Assembly: GCF_006439015.1 (NCBI RefSeq)
Contig: NZ_RCZG01000003.1
Location: forward strand, 63,278-127,277
Reading direction: 5' to 3'
From: Mycolicibacterium hodleri
Lineage (GTDB): Bacteria > Actinomycetota > Actinomycetes > Mycobacteriales > Mycobacteriaceae
Length of the DNA stretch: 64,000 bases
The position numbers and the translations under genes are program-made. The notes beneath the pieces were generated by a model. The model saw only the letters and a program-made list of their open reading frames with translations, did not search any database and was not told where the DNA came from. This document shows, one piece after another, positions 8,646 to 16,648 of the stretch. Positions within the stretch are counted from its first letter, which is position 1, and each line of letters opens with the position of its first letter.

Positions 8646-10624
8646 TGCGCCAGGGCCCCCTCGCCGGTCGCTACCCCGCGGTGGCCGCCATGGTCATTCT
8701 CGCGTTGATCCCGTATCTAGCGCTGTCCGCGGCTCTCGACCCACTGGTCCCCATCATCACCGAGCAGTTGCACATGAGCACGCAGCTGATGAGCCTGAGT
8801 TCGGGCCTCGGCAACGCCGCCTACGCGGTCGGCACGGTGCTCGCCGTCCAATTTGCGCAGCACCTGCCGCAACGCCGGATGCTGGTGGCCTACGCGGTGG
8901 TCCTCGTCGTCGGATCGGTATTGGCCGCCTCCGCGCAGAACGCCGGGATGTTCATCGGAGGACACGTCCTCCAGGGTCTCGCGACGAGCATGTTGTTGAT
9001 CGCCGCAGCGCCTCCGCTCACGATCGGCTTTCCGAAGGACAAGCTCCGCAACACGGCCGTGATCATGAACATGTGCGTCTTCGGGGCGGTTGCGCTGGGT
9101 CCGTTCGTCGGCGGGGCACAGGCGGAGTCGCAGGCGTGGCGACCGTTGTTCTGGGTCATCGCCGCGATCGCTCTGATGGCGCTGGTCATGGCGGCGCTCA
9201 CCTTCGAGGACGCCCCGCCCGCCGATCGCGACGCACCGCGTGACCTGCGGGCCATCGGACTCGCGGCGGTCGGCTGTGGCGCGGCGTTCATCGGTGCCTC
9301 GCAACTGACCACTCACGGCTTCGGCGATGCAGCGGTGACCGTGCCGATGTTCGGCGGCCTGGCCTTGATCGTGGCGTTGGTCGTGTACCAGTTCCGGGCC
9401 CGCCGTCCGCTCTTGACGGTTCGGCCGGTGCTCACCAGCGCAATCCCGGTCGCAGGTGTCGGTGTCGCTCTGTTCGCGGCGGCGGCATCGGTGGCGGCGA
9501 CCGCATTGACGGCCAACGTCCTTCTGCAGACGTACAGCCCTTTCCACGTCGGCTTGTTGTACCTGCCCGAACTCGGTGGCGCGATCGTGATGGCGGTCGT
9601 GTTCGGCATCGTCATCACCCGACGGGCGATGCACTACCTCCCGTTGGTCGGCATGGTGCTTCTCGCGGCCGGAATCGTGGTGTTCCGGTTCGCCCTGCCC
9701 GCCAATCAGCCTCTCGTCATGCTTGCCTCTGCGCTGACGGGGCTGGCCTTGGGCGCCACCGTCGCCCCTGCGCTCTTCGTCGCGGGCTTCTCGCTGCAGT
9801 CCAACAGCCTCCAGCGCGTCTTCGCCATCATCGAACTCTTTCGCGCAGTGGCCGCGTTCATGGTGGCGCCGATCCTCGCGCACTTTGCAATCACCGTCTC
9901 GACCGACCTCACCGAGGGCACGGTCGACGCGCTCTGGATCGGCTTCGGGCTCGCGGTCGGCGGCACGATCTTCGGGGTGGCCATCTACGCGCTGAGTGGA
10001 GCGCGGCCGCAGCGCCCCGACCTCGACGAGTTCCTCGACGGCGACGACCCGGCCTGGTACTCCCCGCCACTGCTGGCCCGGGTCCGGGGCCTGCCATCGC
10101 GGCGGACTGCGAACGCCCGCGTCACGACCGAAGCGACGCCGGCACACGACGAGCCTGCGGCACCGGTGCTCTTGGCCTATGACGGATCAGAGCTTGCCGC
10201 GTATGCGATCACTCGGGCGGCCATCCAGTTGGGGACACCGCGTGATGCGTTGGTCGTGTGTGTCTGGCAGCCGGTCGACGTCGGATTCACGCCCACCGAC
10301 AAGACGCACTTCGACGCTGATCGGGCGACCGACGTGCGACGGGCCGCGGAGCGGACCGCAGCCCACGGCGCGTCGTTGGCCAGCGAGGCAGGCTTCTCGG
10401 CGAGGAGTGTGGCGGTCGAGGCGGCGCCGACGTGGAAGGGCATCGTCGCGGCCGCCGATGGGCACGACGCAAGCCTGATCGTGCTTGGCCCGCACCGCCG
10501 CGACGGACTTCTGGGGCACCTGCAGGGCAGTGTGGCGGCGGCCGTTCTCGCGCACTCGACGACACCGGTCCTCATCATCCCTCAGCGCGAAGGAGTCCCC
10601 CAGCGCGAAGAGGTCAGCCGTTGA
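8645..10624 (+). CDS. MFS transporter with C-terminal universal stress (UspA) domain
   Basis: A 659-residue fusion. Residues 1-475 form a 12-14 helix major facilitator of the drug/proton antiporter type (PYLALSAALDPLVPIITEQL; multiple AAxx helices to GLAVGGTIFGVAIYAL). A cytosolic linker is followed by a UspA domain at about 505-650. It begins PVLLAYDGSELAAYAITRAA and ends in the nucleotide-binding pattern LGPHRRDGLLGHLQGSVAAAV then PVLIIP. MFS proteins export or import small molecules; Usp domains bind ATP or other nucleotides, so the tail may gate transport by energy status. It is convergent with the GH5-like gene (9-base gap). Translation may depend on the short leader upstream. Confidence 0.85.
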   Translation: MRQGPLAGRYPAVAAMVILALIPYLALSAALDPLVPIITEQLHMSTQLMSLSSGLGNAAYAVGTVLAVQFAQHLPQRRMLVAYAVVLVVGSVLAASAQNAGMFIGGHVLQGLATSMLLIAAAPPLTIGFPKDKLRNTAVIMNMCVFGAVALGPFVGGAQAESQAWRPLFWVIAAIALMALVMAALTFEDAPPADRDAPRDLRAIGLAAVGCGAAFIGASQLTTHGFGDAAVTVPMFGGLALIVALVVYQFRARRPLLTVRPVLTSAIPVAGVGVALFAAAASVAATALTANVLLQTYSPFHVGLLYLPELGGAIVMAVVFGIVITRRAMHYLPLVGMVLLAAGIVVFRFALPANQPLVMLASALTGLALGATVAPALFVAGFSLQSNSLQRVFAIIELFRAVAAFMVAPILAHFAITVSTDLTEGTVDALWIGFGLAVGGTIFGVAIYALSGARPQRPDLDEFLDGDDPAWYSPPLLARVRGLPSRRTANARVTTEATPAHDEPAAPVLLAYDGSELAAYAITRAAIQLGTPRDALVVCVWQPVDVGFTPTDKTHFDADRATDVRRAAERTAAHGASLASEAGFSARSVAVEAAPTWKGIVAAADGHDASLIVLGPHRRDGLLGHLQGSVAAAVLAHSTTPVLIIPQREGVPQREEVSR

Positions 10625-10633
10625 CCGCGGTCG

Positions 10634-11821
10634 TCACCTCGCCCGCGCCAAGGGGCTCAGGCGCCGGATCGCCGCGATCTCACCGTCCTGATAGGCCCGC
10701 CCGTCCAGTCGCAGCAGGTCGCTGAACCACACGCGCGGCGGCTCGGGCTGCGGGCGATCCCAGGAATCCCACGGCAGATAAGTCTGCGTCTTCCCGGCGA
10801 CCAGACCCCAGTTGTACGCGCCGACGTCGTGCCGCTTGGCGATCGGCAGGATTTCCTCGACGCTGCTCCCCAACGAGCGAGCCAGGTACTCCGTGCACAA
10901 AATGGGTCGTTGCAGAGGCGCGAGTTCGGCGATCCTGCCTTCGAAGTCCGCCGGCTTGGCATAGGAGTGAAAGCTGACGACGTCGGAGTTGTCCAGCTGG
11001 ATGCCAGCGATCTCGCTGCGGTGTCGCGGGTCCGCCCAGCTCCCCTGCCAGACACCACTGGTCAGTGGCTGAACTGGATCGACGGCACGGGCCCACTGGA
11101 ACACCTGCGGCAGTAGTGCGGCGACGAGGTCTGCCTTGTCCCTACGCTCCACCGCGCGATAGGTGCTTGCGGGATTGTCGGGTTCGTTCCACAGATCCCA
11201 TCCCAGGACGCGATCGTCATTGCGGAACTGGTTCAACACCCCGGTGACGTACTCGTTCAGGACGCTGACGTAGCGCGGGTCGCCGAGACGATCGGCACCG
11301 GGACTCTGCACCCACCCGGAGTTGTGCACGCCCGGCACCGGCGCGTGCTGAGGACCGAGCCTGGGGTGCGGGTCCCAGCAGGAATCAAAGAAGACGAACA
11401 GAGGCTTGATGGCGTGGCTGGCCGCGATGGACACGAATTGCATCAACCGCCTCGTGAAGCCGTGGCGGTCCTGGGTCCACAACAAATCGTGCAGGAACAC
11501 GCGCACGGTGTTGAGCCCCATGCGTCCGGCCATGGCCAGTTCGGCGTGGATGCGTTGGGGACTGTAGGTGTCGGGTTGGAACATCTCGAGTTGATTGATC
11601 GCGTTCGACGGGATGTAGTTCACGCCGAGAGGCCTCCGCTGCGCCCGGTACCAGCTCTGTGCCCGGTCGGCCGACCATGGGCCCCGTCCGGCCGCAGCCG
11701 CCCGCGGCGTGGGGATGATCGACACGCCGCCGGCCAGTAGGAATGGGACCTTGAGGGCGGTTCGACGCCGTATGACGCGGTTCGGGTGTTCTCCAGAGCC
11801 GTGTGATGGGTCGACAAGCAA
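10634..11821 (-). CDS. Exported glycoside hydrolase, GH5/cellulase-like
   Basis: A protein of about 395 residues with a (beta/alpha)8 glycosidase pattern. The acid/base Glu lies in VLGWDLWNEPDNP and the nucleophile Glu in RPILCTEYLARSLG. Other family-like segments are GLNTVRVFLHDLLW and FVFFDSCWDPHPRLG. The N-terminus carries a Tat-type signal (RRRTALKVPFLLAGGVS, then AAAAG), so it is probably exported folded. Start choice is uncertain. TTG 11821 has AAAGGA about 8 bases upstream and gives a sensible signal; ATG 11872 is possible but lacks a binding site. The natural polysaccharide is unknown; similar proteins are annotated as cellulase or 1,4-beta-xylanase/mannanase-like. Confidence 0.78.
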   Translation of the reverse strand: MLVDPSHGSGEHPNRVIRRRTALKVPFLLAGGVSIIPTPRAAAAGRGPWSADRAQSWYRAQRRPLGVNYIPSNAINQLEMFQPDTYSPQRIHAELAMAGRMGLNTVRVFLHDLLWTQDRHGFTRRLMQFVSIAASHAIKPLFVFFDSCWDPHPRLGPQHAPVPGVHNSGWVQSPGADRLGDPRYVSVLNEYVTGVLNQFRNDDRVLGWDLWNEPDNPASTYRAVERRDKADLVAALLPQVFQWARAVDPVQPLTSGVWQGSWADPRHRSEIAGIQLDNSDVVSFHSYAKPADFEGRIAELAPLQRPILCTEYLARSLGSSVEEILPIAKRHDVGAYNWGLVAGKTQTYLPWDSWDRPQPEPPRVWFSDLLRLDGRAYQDGEIAAIRRLSPLARAR

Positions 11822-12057
11822 GCTGCAATCCTTTGAGAGCGGAAGGCGTTGACGCACAATACAATCACGCATCGTGCATGGTCGCGAATAGATCAGGACA
11901 GACACCGCGGTCACCTAGTGAACGGTCGACGCCAGGACCCACGCTACGTCAACTTCACCCGCGTGGCATCTCCATGCCTGATCAACGGAGACGCACCCGC
12001 TGCTACCTGGTAAGACTCGAATTCGACTGGCGGCGAACACTTTCCTCCCCCGCGGGG

Positions 12058-13440
12058 TCATCGCGGGGACGGCACCGCCCACGCATTGCCCTGCTCGCGA
12101 TCGAGCGCTGTGATCCCCTTGTTCTTCAGCGCGAAGATGTACACCAGCAGGCTGATGCCGATTACCACCGTAACGTAGAAGATGAACGAGCCGATGCGGT
12201 CGGAGGACTTGGCCGCCTGGAAGAGCAGCGGCGCCGTGCCGCCGAAGGCGGAGTTCGCGAGCGCGTAGCCCAACCCCACGCCAAGGGCCCTGGTCTCGGC
12301 GGGGAACATTTCCGCCTTCACAATGGCATTGACGGACGTGTAGCCGGTGAGAATGACGTATCCGACGGCCGTCAGCGCGAAGGCGATCAGCGGTGAGGTG
12401 GCCTGCGGCAGGTAGGTCAGCAGCACGTAGGTGTACAGGACGCCGCCGACGCCGAAGAACACCAGGAGAACCTTGCGGCCCACCCGGTCGCTGAGGAGGC
12501 CGCCGAGCGGCTGCAACAGCATCAGGAAGATCAACCCTGCGAGGTTGATCCACGTCGCGGTCAACGCCCGGTCGGAACCAAAGGTGGACTTCACGATCGC
12601 GGGTGAGTTGATCGTGTAGGTGTAGAACGCCACCGTTCCGCCGGCAGTGATGAGGAAGACCAGCAGCAGTGGGCGCCGATACGTGGTGAACAACGCCTTC
12701 AGCGATCCCGCCGCCTGGTCCTTGCCGGCGCGGACCGCGTCGAGATACGACTCGCTGAGCGACTCGTCCATCGAACGGCGGAGCCAAAGCACCACCAGGG
12801 CGGCGATGCCCCCGATGAAGAAGCCGACCCGCCAACCCCAGGCGGTGACCGCCTCGACGTCGAGGAAGCTCAGCAGGATGAGAAGCGTGAACTGCGCCAG
12901 GACGTGGCCGCCGATGAGAGTGACGTACTGGAACGACGACAGGAAACCACGCCGATGCGGAGTCGCCGCCTCGGACATGTAGGTCGCCGACGTCCCGTAC
13001 TCCCCACCCGTGGCGAAGCCCTGCACCAGTCGGGCGACGATCAGGATCACCGCGGCCCAGTAGCCGATGATCTCGCGCGTGGGCATGATCGCCACCACGA
13101 AGGAGCAGGCCGACATCACCGTGACGCTCAGCATCAGTGCGGACTTCCGTCCGCGACGGTCGGCGTACCGTCCGAAGAACCAGGAACCCACCGGCCGCAT
13201 GATGAATGTCACCGCGAAGATGCCATAGATGTAGAGCGTCGAGTTCTTGTCACTCTTGTCGAAGAACTGCCCCTCGAAATATGTGGCGAAGACGGTGTAG
13301 ACGTAGACGTCGTACCACTCGACGAGATTTCCCGCCGAGCCCCTCATGGTGTTGAGCACCGCCCGGTGGGTGGTCGTAGGGGCGATCGTGGGACCGGTCT
13401 GGCTGGACGGCTTGCTGGGTGACGGCGCCGCTTCACTCAT
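12058..13440 (-). CDS. MFS transporter, metabolite:H+ symporter (MHS) family
   Basis: A 460-residue integral membrane protein with 12 predicted helices. Signature segments are RGSAGNLVEWYDVYVYTVFATYF at the first helix, MRPVGSWFFGRYADRRGRKSAL (the loop 2-3 motif) and RLVQGFATGGEYGTSATYM. These match the KgtP/ProP/ShiA group that imports dicarboxylates, shikimate or osmolytes with protons. The segment ADRRGRKSALMLSV and the second-half copy SDRVGRKVLLV confirm the internal duplication. It begins 72 bases downstream of the rhomboid-like gene on the same strand and could be the last gene of that operon, but the gap is longer than between the other members. Substrate not assignable; alpha-ketoglutarate permease is one option. 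Confidence 0.88.
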   Translation of the reverse strand: MSEAAPSPSKPSSQTGPTIAPTTTHRAVLNTMRGSAGNLVEWYDVYVYTVFATYFEGQFFDKSDKNSTLYIYGIFAVTFIMRPVGSWFFGRYADRRGRKSALMLSVTVMSACSFVVAIMPTREIIGYWAAVILIVARLVQGFATGGEYGTSATYMSEAATPHRRGFLSSFQYVTLIGGHVLAQFTLLILLSFLDVEAVTAWGWRVGFFIGGIAALVVLWLRRSMDESLSESYLDAVRAGKDQAAGSLKALFTTYRRPLLLVFLITAGGTVAFYTYTINSPAIVKSTFGSDRALTATWINLAGLIFLMLLQPLGGLLSDRVGRKVLLVFFGVGGVLYTYVLLTYLPQATSPLIAFALTAVGYVILTGYTSVNAIVKAEMFPAETRALGVGLGYALANSAFGGTAPLLFQAAKSSDRIGSFIFYVTVVIGISLLVYIFALKNKGITALDREQGNAWAVPSPR

Positions 13441-13512
13441 GCAGCGACGATAACGGACCGGTTCGCCTCCTCGTGGCGGGTTGGATTCCCGCTTGCGGCG
13501 CAGCGCAGTTGG

Positions 13513-14127
13513 TCAGCGCTGCCGCAGCGCCGACCACCGAGACTCGGCCCTCGCCGTCAGGATCCCGACGAGGAAGGCGCTCAGGTGTCCGAGTTCGGTG
13601 AAGGTCGGATTGACCGCGACGTTGGCCACCAGCGCTCCGGTACCTGCGGCCTGGCTTCGAAAGCGCCACGGCTGCCCGAGATGTCCGGTCATCCTTCCCG
13701 CGATGCCCAACATGAAGTAGCTGACGCCGACGTCGCGCGAATTGCCCAAACCAGCCGATACGGTCGAGCGTCGAATCCGCCATCGCAGATAGCTTTGGCT
13801 GACATACGTCGCACCGACGTGGGCGGCCAGGCCCGTCGTCAACCACCGCGCCGACCCCAGTCGAGATTCGGCCGGAGCCATCAGCCCGACGGAAAACGGA
13901 AGATAGGGCCGAGAATCGGCTCCATCGAACCACAGCAGACTGGTGAAGAGGACGCGATGTGGATCGCGACGCAGATGTCTCAGATTGGTCGATTCACGCC
14001 GCAGGACGCGTCCACGTCCCTTTGGCGACAGCTTCCTCTGGTTTCGGGTGGTGACCGCGAGGACGACCAACCACCCCACGGTCAGCGGCGCCGACGTCAA
14101 CAGTTTCCTGGCCACCCTGTCGTTCAT
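13513..14127 (-). CDS. Rhomboid-like membrane protein, last gene of the repeat-peptide operon
   Basis: A 204-residue multi-helix membrane protein. Candidate rhomboid dyad residues are Ser136 (RDVGVSYFMLGIAG) and His181 (ELGHLSAFLVGI); the spacing and the G-S and H-x6-G patterns fit rhomboid helices 4 and 6. The canonical GxSG is degenerate, so activity is not certain. ATG 14127 overlaps the stop of the upstream gene as ATGA, implying translational coupling to the ferredoxin-like gene. Rhomboids cut membrane helices or shuttle proteins. In this operon it could process or retain the repeat peptide, but the peptide has no membrane segment, so that is only a suggestion. Confidence 0.7.
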   Translation of the reverse strand: MNDRVARKLLTSAPLTVGWLVVLAVTTRNQRKLSPKGRGRVLRRESTNLRHLRRDPHRVLFTSLLWFDGADSRPYLPFSVGLMAPAESRLGSARWLTTGLAAHVGATYVSQSYLRWRIRRSTVSAGLGNSRDVGVSYFMLGIAGRMTGHLGQPWRFRSQAAGTGALVANVAVNPTFTELGHLSAFLVGILTARAESRWSALRQR

Positions 14128-15011
14128 GTGGTGATCGAGACCAGCGCATAGGTGCGCACTCGGCCCGGAAGCCGGGCGCGGCATTGAGATAGCAGTGGTT
14201 CTGACAACTGCTCGCGGACGGTGACTTCGATGGGACCCGAAACACCCTGCAGGACAGCAAGAGACATGCCGTCACCCACCTCGACCCCTAGTGGCGCGAA
14301 GCCTCCGATGCGGTCATCTGGCAGTGCTTCGCGGGCAAAGTACTGAGCCGCCTGTACGGCCTGCGGTAACGACGTCCGCCCGCGAAGATATGCGTTGTCC
14401 AGCCGCCCCTCGACGTAGAGGCGCACCAGGCGGGGAGGGTCGCCCGCATCGACGCGTCCGTAACACAGGCCTTCGGGCAGGATGAGCATCGTTGCCGCGA
14501 AGCGATCGCCCCCGAGATGTGAGCATTCCCAGGTGAATTCGGGAAACTCCGCCCCGATCGCGGCGGCGACGCTGCGTCCCCGCACGGCGCAGCACTGGTC
14601 GTGCTTGCCGTGCGCGCAGACTGCGACGAGCGGATCGGGTGCCGCTCGGCCGTCGGAGCCGTCCAGCGCAACGTCGAGATAGTCGTCTGGCCCGGTCACC
14701 TCACCGTGGAGTAGGGCTTCGGCACCGATCTGCGAGTTCGCCACGAACCAGCGCCACCGCGGCGTCGCAGAACGGCGTCCCGGCCGACGAATGGCGGCAA
14801 TCCGCATACCCGCCTTCTCTGCTCGGCGCACGATCGCACGCCCGAGGTGCGGATCGATGACAGACGGTGACTCCAAGAACGCCGACTGCCCCCATGGTCC
14901 GCACAGTTCGAGCATCATCCACGAAGCGCCCGCGGATGCCGTTCCGTACATCGGGTCATCACGCTGTCGCGACCGGTCGCTGCACGGGGCCCATTCCTCG
15001 CCGTCCGTCAC
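14124..15011 (-). CDS. Sucrase/ferredoxin-like protein (thioredoxin-fold [2Fe-2S] ferredoxin type)
   Basis: A 295-residue cytosolic protein of the sucrase/ferredoxin-like family, related to yeast Apd1. The C-terminal half has a thioredoxin-like ferredoxin pattern: Cys132 and Cys140 in VCAHGKHDQCCAVRG, then Cys163 and His165 in ECSHLGGDRFAATM. In Apd1-type proteins, two Cys plus two His of an H-x3-H motif bind [2Fe-2S]. Here the second His position is Asp169 (H-LGG-D), so the cluster ligand set is altered or completed differently. GTG 15011 overlaps the JmjC gene stop (GTGA), and its own stop overlaps the rhomboid start (ATGA). Its place suggests electron supply or redox sensing for the hydroxylase, which is inference. 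Confidence 0.78.
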   Translation of the reverse strand: MTDGEEWAPCSDRSRQRDDPMYGTASAGASWMMLELCGPWGQSAFLESPSVIDPHLGRAIVRRAEKAGMRIAAIRRPGRRSATPRWRWFVANSQIGAEALLHGEVTGPDDYLDVALDGSDGRAAPDPLVAVCAHGKHDQCCAVRGRSVAAAIGAEFPEFTWECSHLGGDRFAATMLILPEGLCYGRVDAGDPPRLVRLYVEGRLDNAYLRGRTSLPQAVQAAQYFAREALPDDRIGGFAPLGVEVGDGMSLAVLQGVSGPIEVTVREQLSEPLLSQCRARLPGRVRTYALVSITT

Positions 15012-16237
15012 CCGCGTTCCGATCCGCCATCGAGATGCACTGGGACGACGACGGCTTCGCGCAGCAACCGACGGATCACCACCTCACCGTCTGCAGCGTC
15101 CAAACCGGGCAGCGTGCCGGCGTCTGCGATCAGTCCGCGGTGTAGCTCCGTCACCGCGTCGGCGCACGACTCGGGAAGGCTGATGGAGCGGTCCGGTAAT
15201 CGCACCACGACTCGGCCATCGTCGCGACCAACGGTCGCGACGAGCCCATGCCGCCATTGGACGACGGCAGTGCCCGCGTGCTCGGCCGCCTCAAGCGATG
15301 CCAGCGGCCGGACGGCGACGGGCCGCGTCCGGTCGGCGAAGCGCCGCGCCAATCCACTGGCAGCACCCTCGCCGAGTTCAGCGGTGCGCTCTCGCAACGT
15401 CTCGGTGAGCTCTGCGATGAGCTTCGTCGTCCGCGCCACCATCTCACTGTGATCGGTCGCGTCGGCGCCGAGCGGCAGAGACACTCTGAAGTCCTCGACA
15501 CCCTTCAGCTGATCGACGACCGCGGAAACGACATCCATCGCGGTGAGGCTGGACACCCCGATCGTCAGGTGAATCGACAGGGCGCCCAACGCCTCCGCCG
15601 AATGGATCCAGCCGCGAGGGAGGTACAGCGAATCACCCGGATCGAGCACGGTGTCGATGACGGGTTCCTCGTCGACTCGCCGCGAAATCGCGTCCCGGTG
15701 GTCGGTCCACGGTTGCGAGGCCAGCGGATCGACGTAGACGGGCTCGTACACCTTCCACTGCTTGGAGCCGGCGGTCTGCAGGACGAAGACGTCGTGGACG
15801 TCGTAATGCGGGTCGAAACCCCGACTCTGGGGCGGTGTGACGTACGCATTGGCCTGCACGGGCTGACTCAGATCGTCGACCATGCCGCGGGCGAAGGCGA
15901 TGAGCGGCGGCCACAGCCGGTGCAGGCCCTGGAGCACTATCGTTGCTCCAGAAGCGAATTGGTGAAGGACCTTCGCGGAGTCGACCTGGTCCGGCATCTC
16001 GGCGCCGAACCCGGCAGATCCGAGGAAGGACTCCCTGGCCAGAACGTCGCCTTCCTTGGCGACGCGGATGAACGGGGCTCGCACCCCGCGCTCGGCGAGC
16101 AACTCGTCAACGGTTCGCGCCGTGAGGAGGTCGTCGAAGTCGCGGGGTAACGAAGTCGCCCTGCTGAGCAACGGCGAACGCCCCCAGTGTTCGCGGGCGA
16201 ACGTCTGGGGGTCGATGCCGATGCAGCGGCTTAGCAC
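15008..16237 (-). CDS. JmjC/cupin-like 2-oxoglutarate Fe(II) hydroxylase beside a repeat peptide
   Basis: A protein of about 409 residues matching the ribosomal-oxygenase-type JmjC group (YcfD/RoxA, MINA53/NO66). The metal triad is visible: His144 and Asp146 in FDPHYDVHDVFVLQTAGSKQW, and distal His212 in LYLPRGWIHSAEALG. The flanking segments KVLHQFASGATIVLQGLHRLWPP and DSLYLPRGW are typical. A winged-helix-like C-terminal region follows (about 240-405). Enzymes of this group hydroxylate Arg or His side chains of proteins. GTG 16237 starts 10 bases after the repeat-peptide stop, and the gene end overlaps the ferredoxin-like gene. The adjacent peptide has one His and one Asn per repeat, an obvious candidate substrate. 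Confidence 0.82.
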   Translation of the reverse strand: MLSRCIGIDPQTFAREHWGRSPLLSRATSLPRDFDDLLTARTVDELLAERGVRAPFIRVAKEGDVLARESFLGSAGFGAEMPDQVDSAKVLHQFASGATIVLQGLHRLWPPLIAFARGMVDDLSQPVQANAYVTPPQSRGFDPHYDVHDVFVLQTAGSKQWKVYEPVYVDPLASQPWTDHRDAISRRVDEEPVIDTVLDPGDSLYLPRGWIHSAEALGALSIHLTIGVSSLTAMDVVSAVVDQLKGVEDFRVSLPLGADATDHSEMVARTTKLIAELTETLRERTAELGEGAASGLARRFADRTRPVAVRPLASLEAAEHAGTAVVQWRHGLVATVGRDDGRVVVRLPDRSISLPESCADAVTELHRGLIADAGTLPGLDAADGEVVIRRLLREAVVVPVHLDGGSERG

Positions 16238-16247
16238 GGCGGGTGCG

Positions 16248-16496
16248 TCAGGCGGTGCCGTCCGCGCCGCCGTCGTGACCATCGGGGTTGGAGCCGCCAT
16301 CCGCGGTGCCCTCGCCACCGGCCGAGCCGTCCGCGCCGCCGTCGTGACCATCGGGGTTCGAGCCGCCATCCGCGGTGCCCTCGCCACCGGCCGAGCCGTC
16401 CGCGCCGCCGTCGTGACCATCGGGGTTCGAGCCACCGTCGGCCGGACCCTCGCCGCCGCCGCCGGTCGTCGTGATGTCGTCGTCGCTGATCGCCAT
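16248..16496 (-). CDS. Small acidic 23-residue-repeat peptide, candidate precursor/substrate of adjacent hydroxylase
   Basis: An 82-residue peptide: a short leader (MAISDDDITTTGGGGEGP), then nearly three copies of a 23-residue unit (ADGGSNPDGHDGGADGSAGG then EGT). The copies are identical in sequence apart from the last being truncated and ending GTA. Each unit holds one His, one Asn and several Asp residues, no Cys and no Arg/Lys, so the peptide is strongly acidic and disordered. I chose ATG 16496 because GGAGGAG lies six bases upstream; ATG 16502 would leave no spacer. It is first in a tightly coupled operon with a JmjC hydroxylase, ferredoxin-like and rhomboid-like genes. This layout resembles a ribosomal peptide with a core-repeat and a tailoring enzyme; a metal-binding role for the Asp/His repeats is an alternative. 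Confidence 0.75.
   Translation of the reverse strand: MAISDDDITTTGGGGEGPADGGSNPDGHDGGADGSAGGEGTADGGSNPDGHDGGADGSAGGEGTADGGSNPDGHDGGADGTA
16251..16442 (-). repeat. 69-base in-frame tandem repeats within the repeat-peptide gene
   Basis: Three copies at 16374-16442, 16305-16373 and 16251-16304 (the last truncated). The period is exactly 69 bases, visible as TCCGCGCCGCCGTCGTGACC at 16261, 16330 and 16399 on the plus strand. Few substitutions separate the copies, and the two I checked are silent, so the array is recent or conserved by gene conversion. Confidence 0.9.
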
Positions 16497-16648
16497 GGCC
16501 ATCTCCTCCATCGAACCGCATCGGGGCCGCAGCAAGGGGCCCTGCTGCGTCGCGGTGAAGGCGGAATGCCCTCAAATGCACTTCTCAAACCGCAGAACGG
16601 CTGACCTCGCCGCGCGTCCTGCGCCGCCTGCCCCGAGTAGCCACACCC

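Noticed and set aside
8717..10147. Long antisense open frame (476 codons) opposite the MFS-UspA gene
   Set aside because: It is a shadow of GC-rich codon structure, composed of Arg/His/Asp-rich low-complexity sequence with no recognisable motif. The plus-strand frame has clear MFS and Usp domains.
16251..16442. CRISPR-like array
   Set aside because: The 69-base units are contiguous, without spacers, and in frame within a gene.
16231..16581. Arg-rich 116-residue repeat frame overlapping the repeat-peptide gene
   Set aside because: It reads the same 69-base repeats in another frame. The acidic frame has a good ribosome site, sensible composition and operon placement.
16238..16588. N-terminal extension of the JmjC protein through the repeat region
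   Set aside because: The extension is Arg/Ala/Pro repetitive and antisense in character to the acidic repeat frame. The GTG at 16237 gives a family-length protein.
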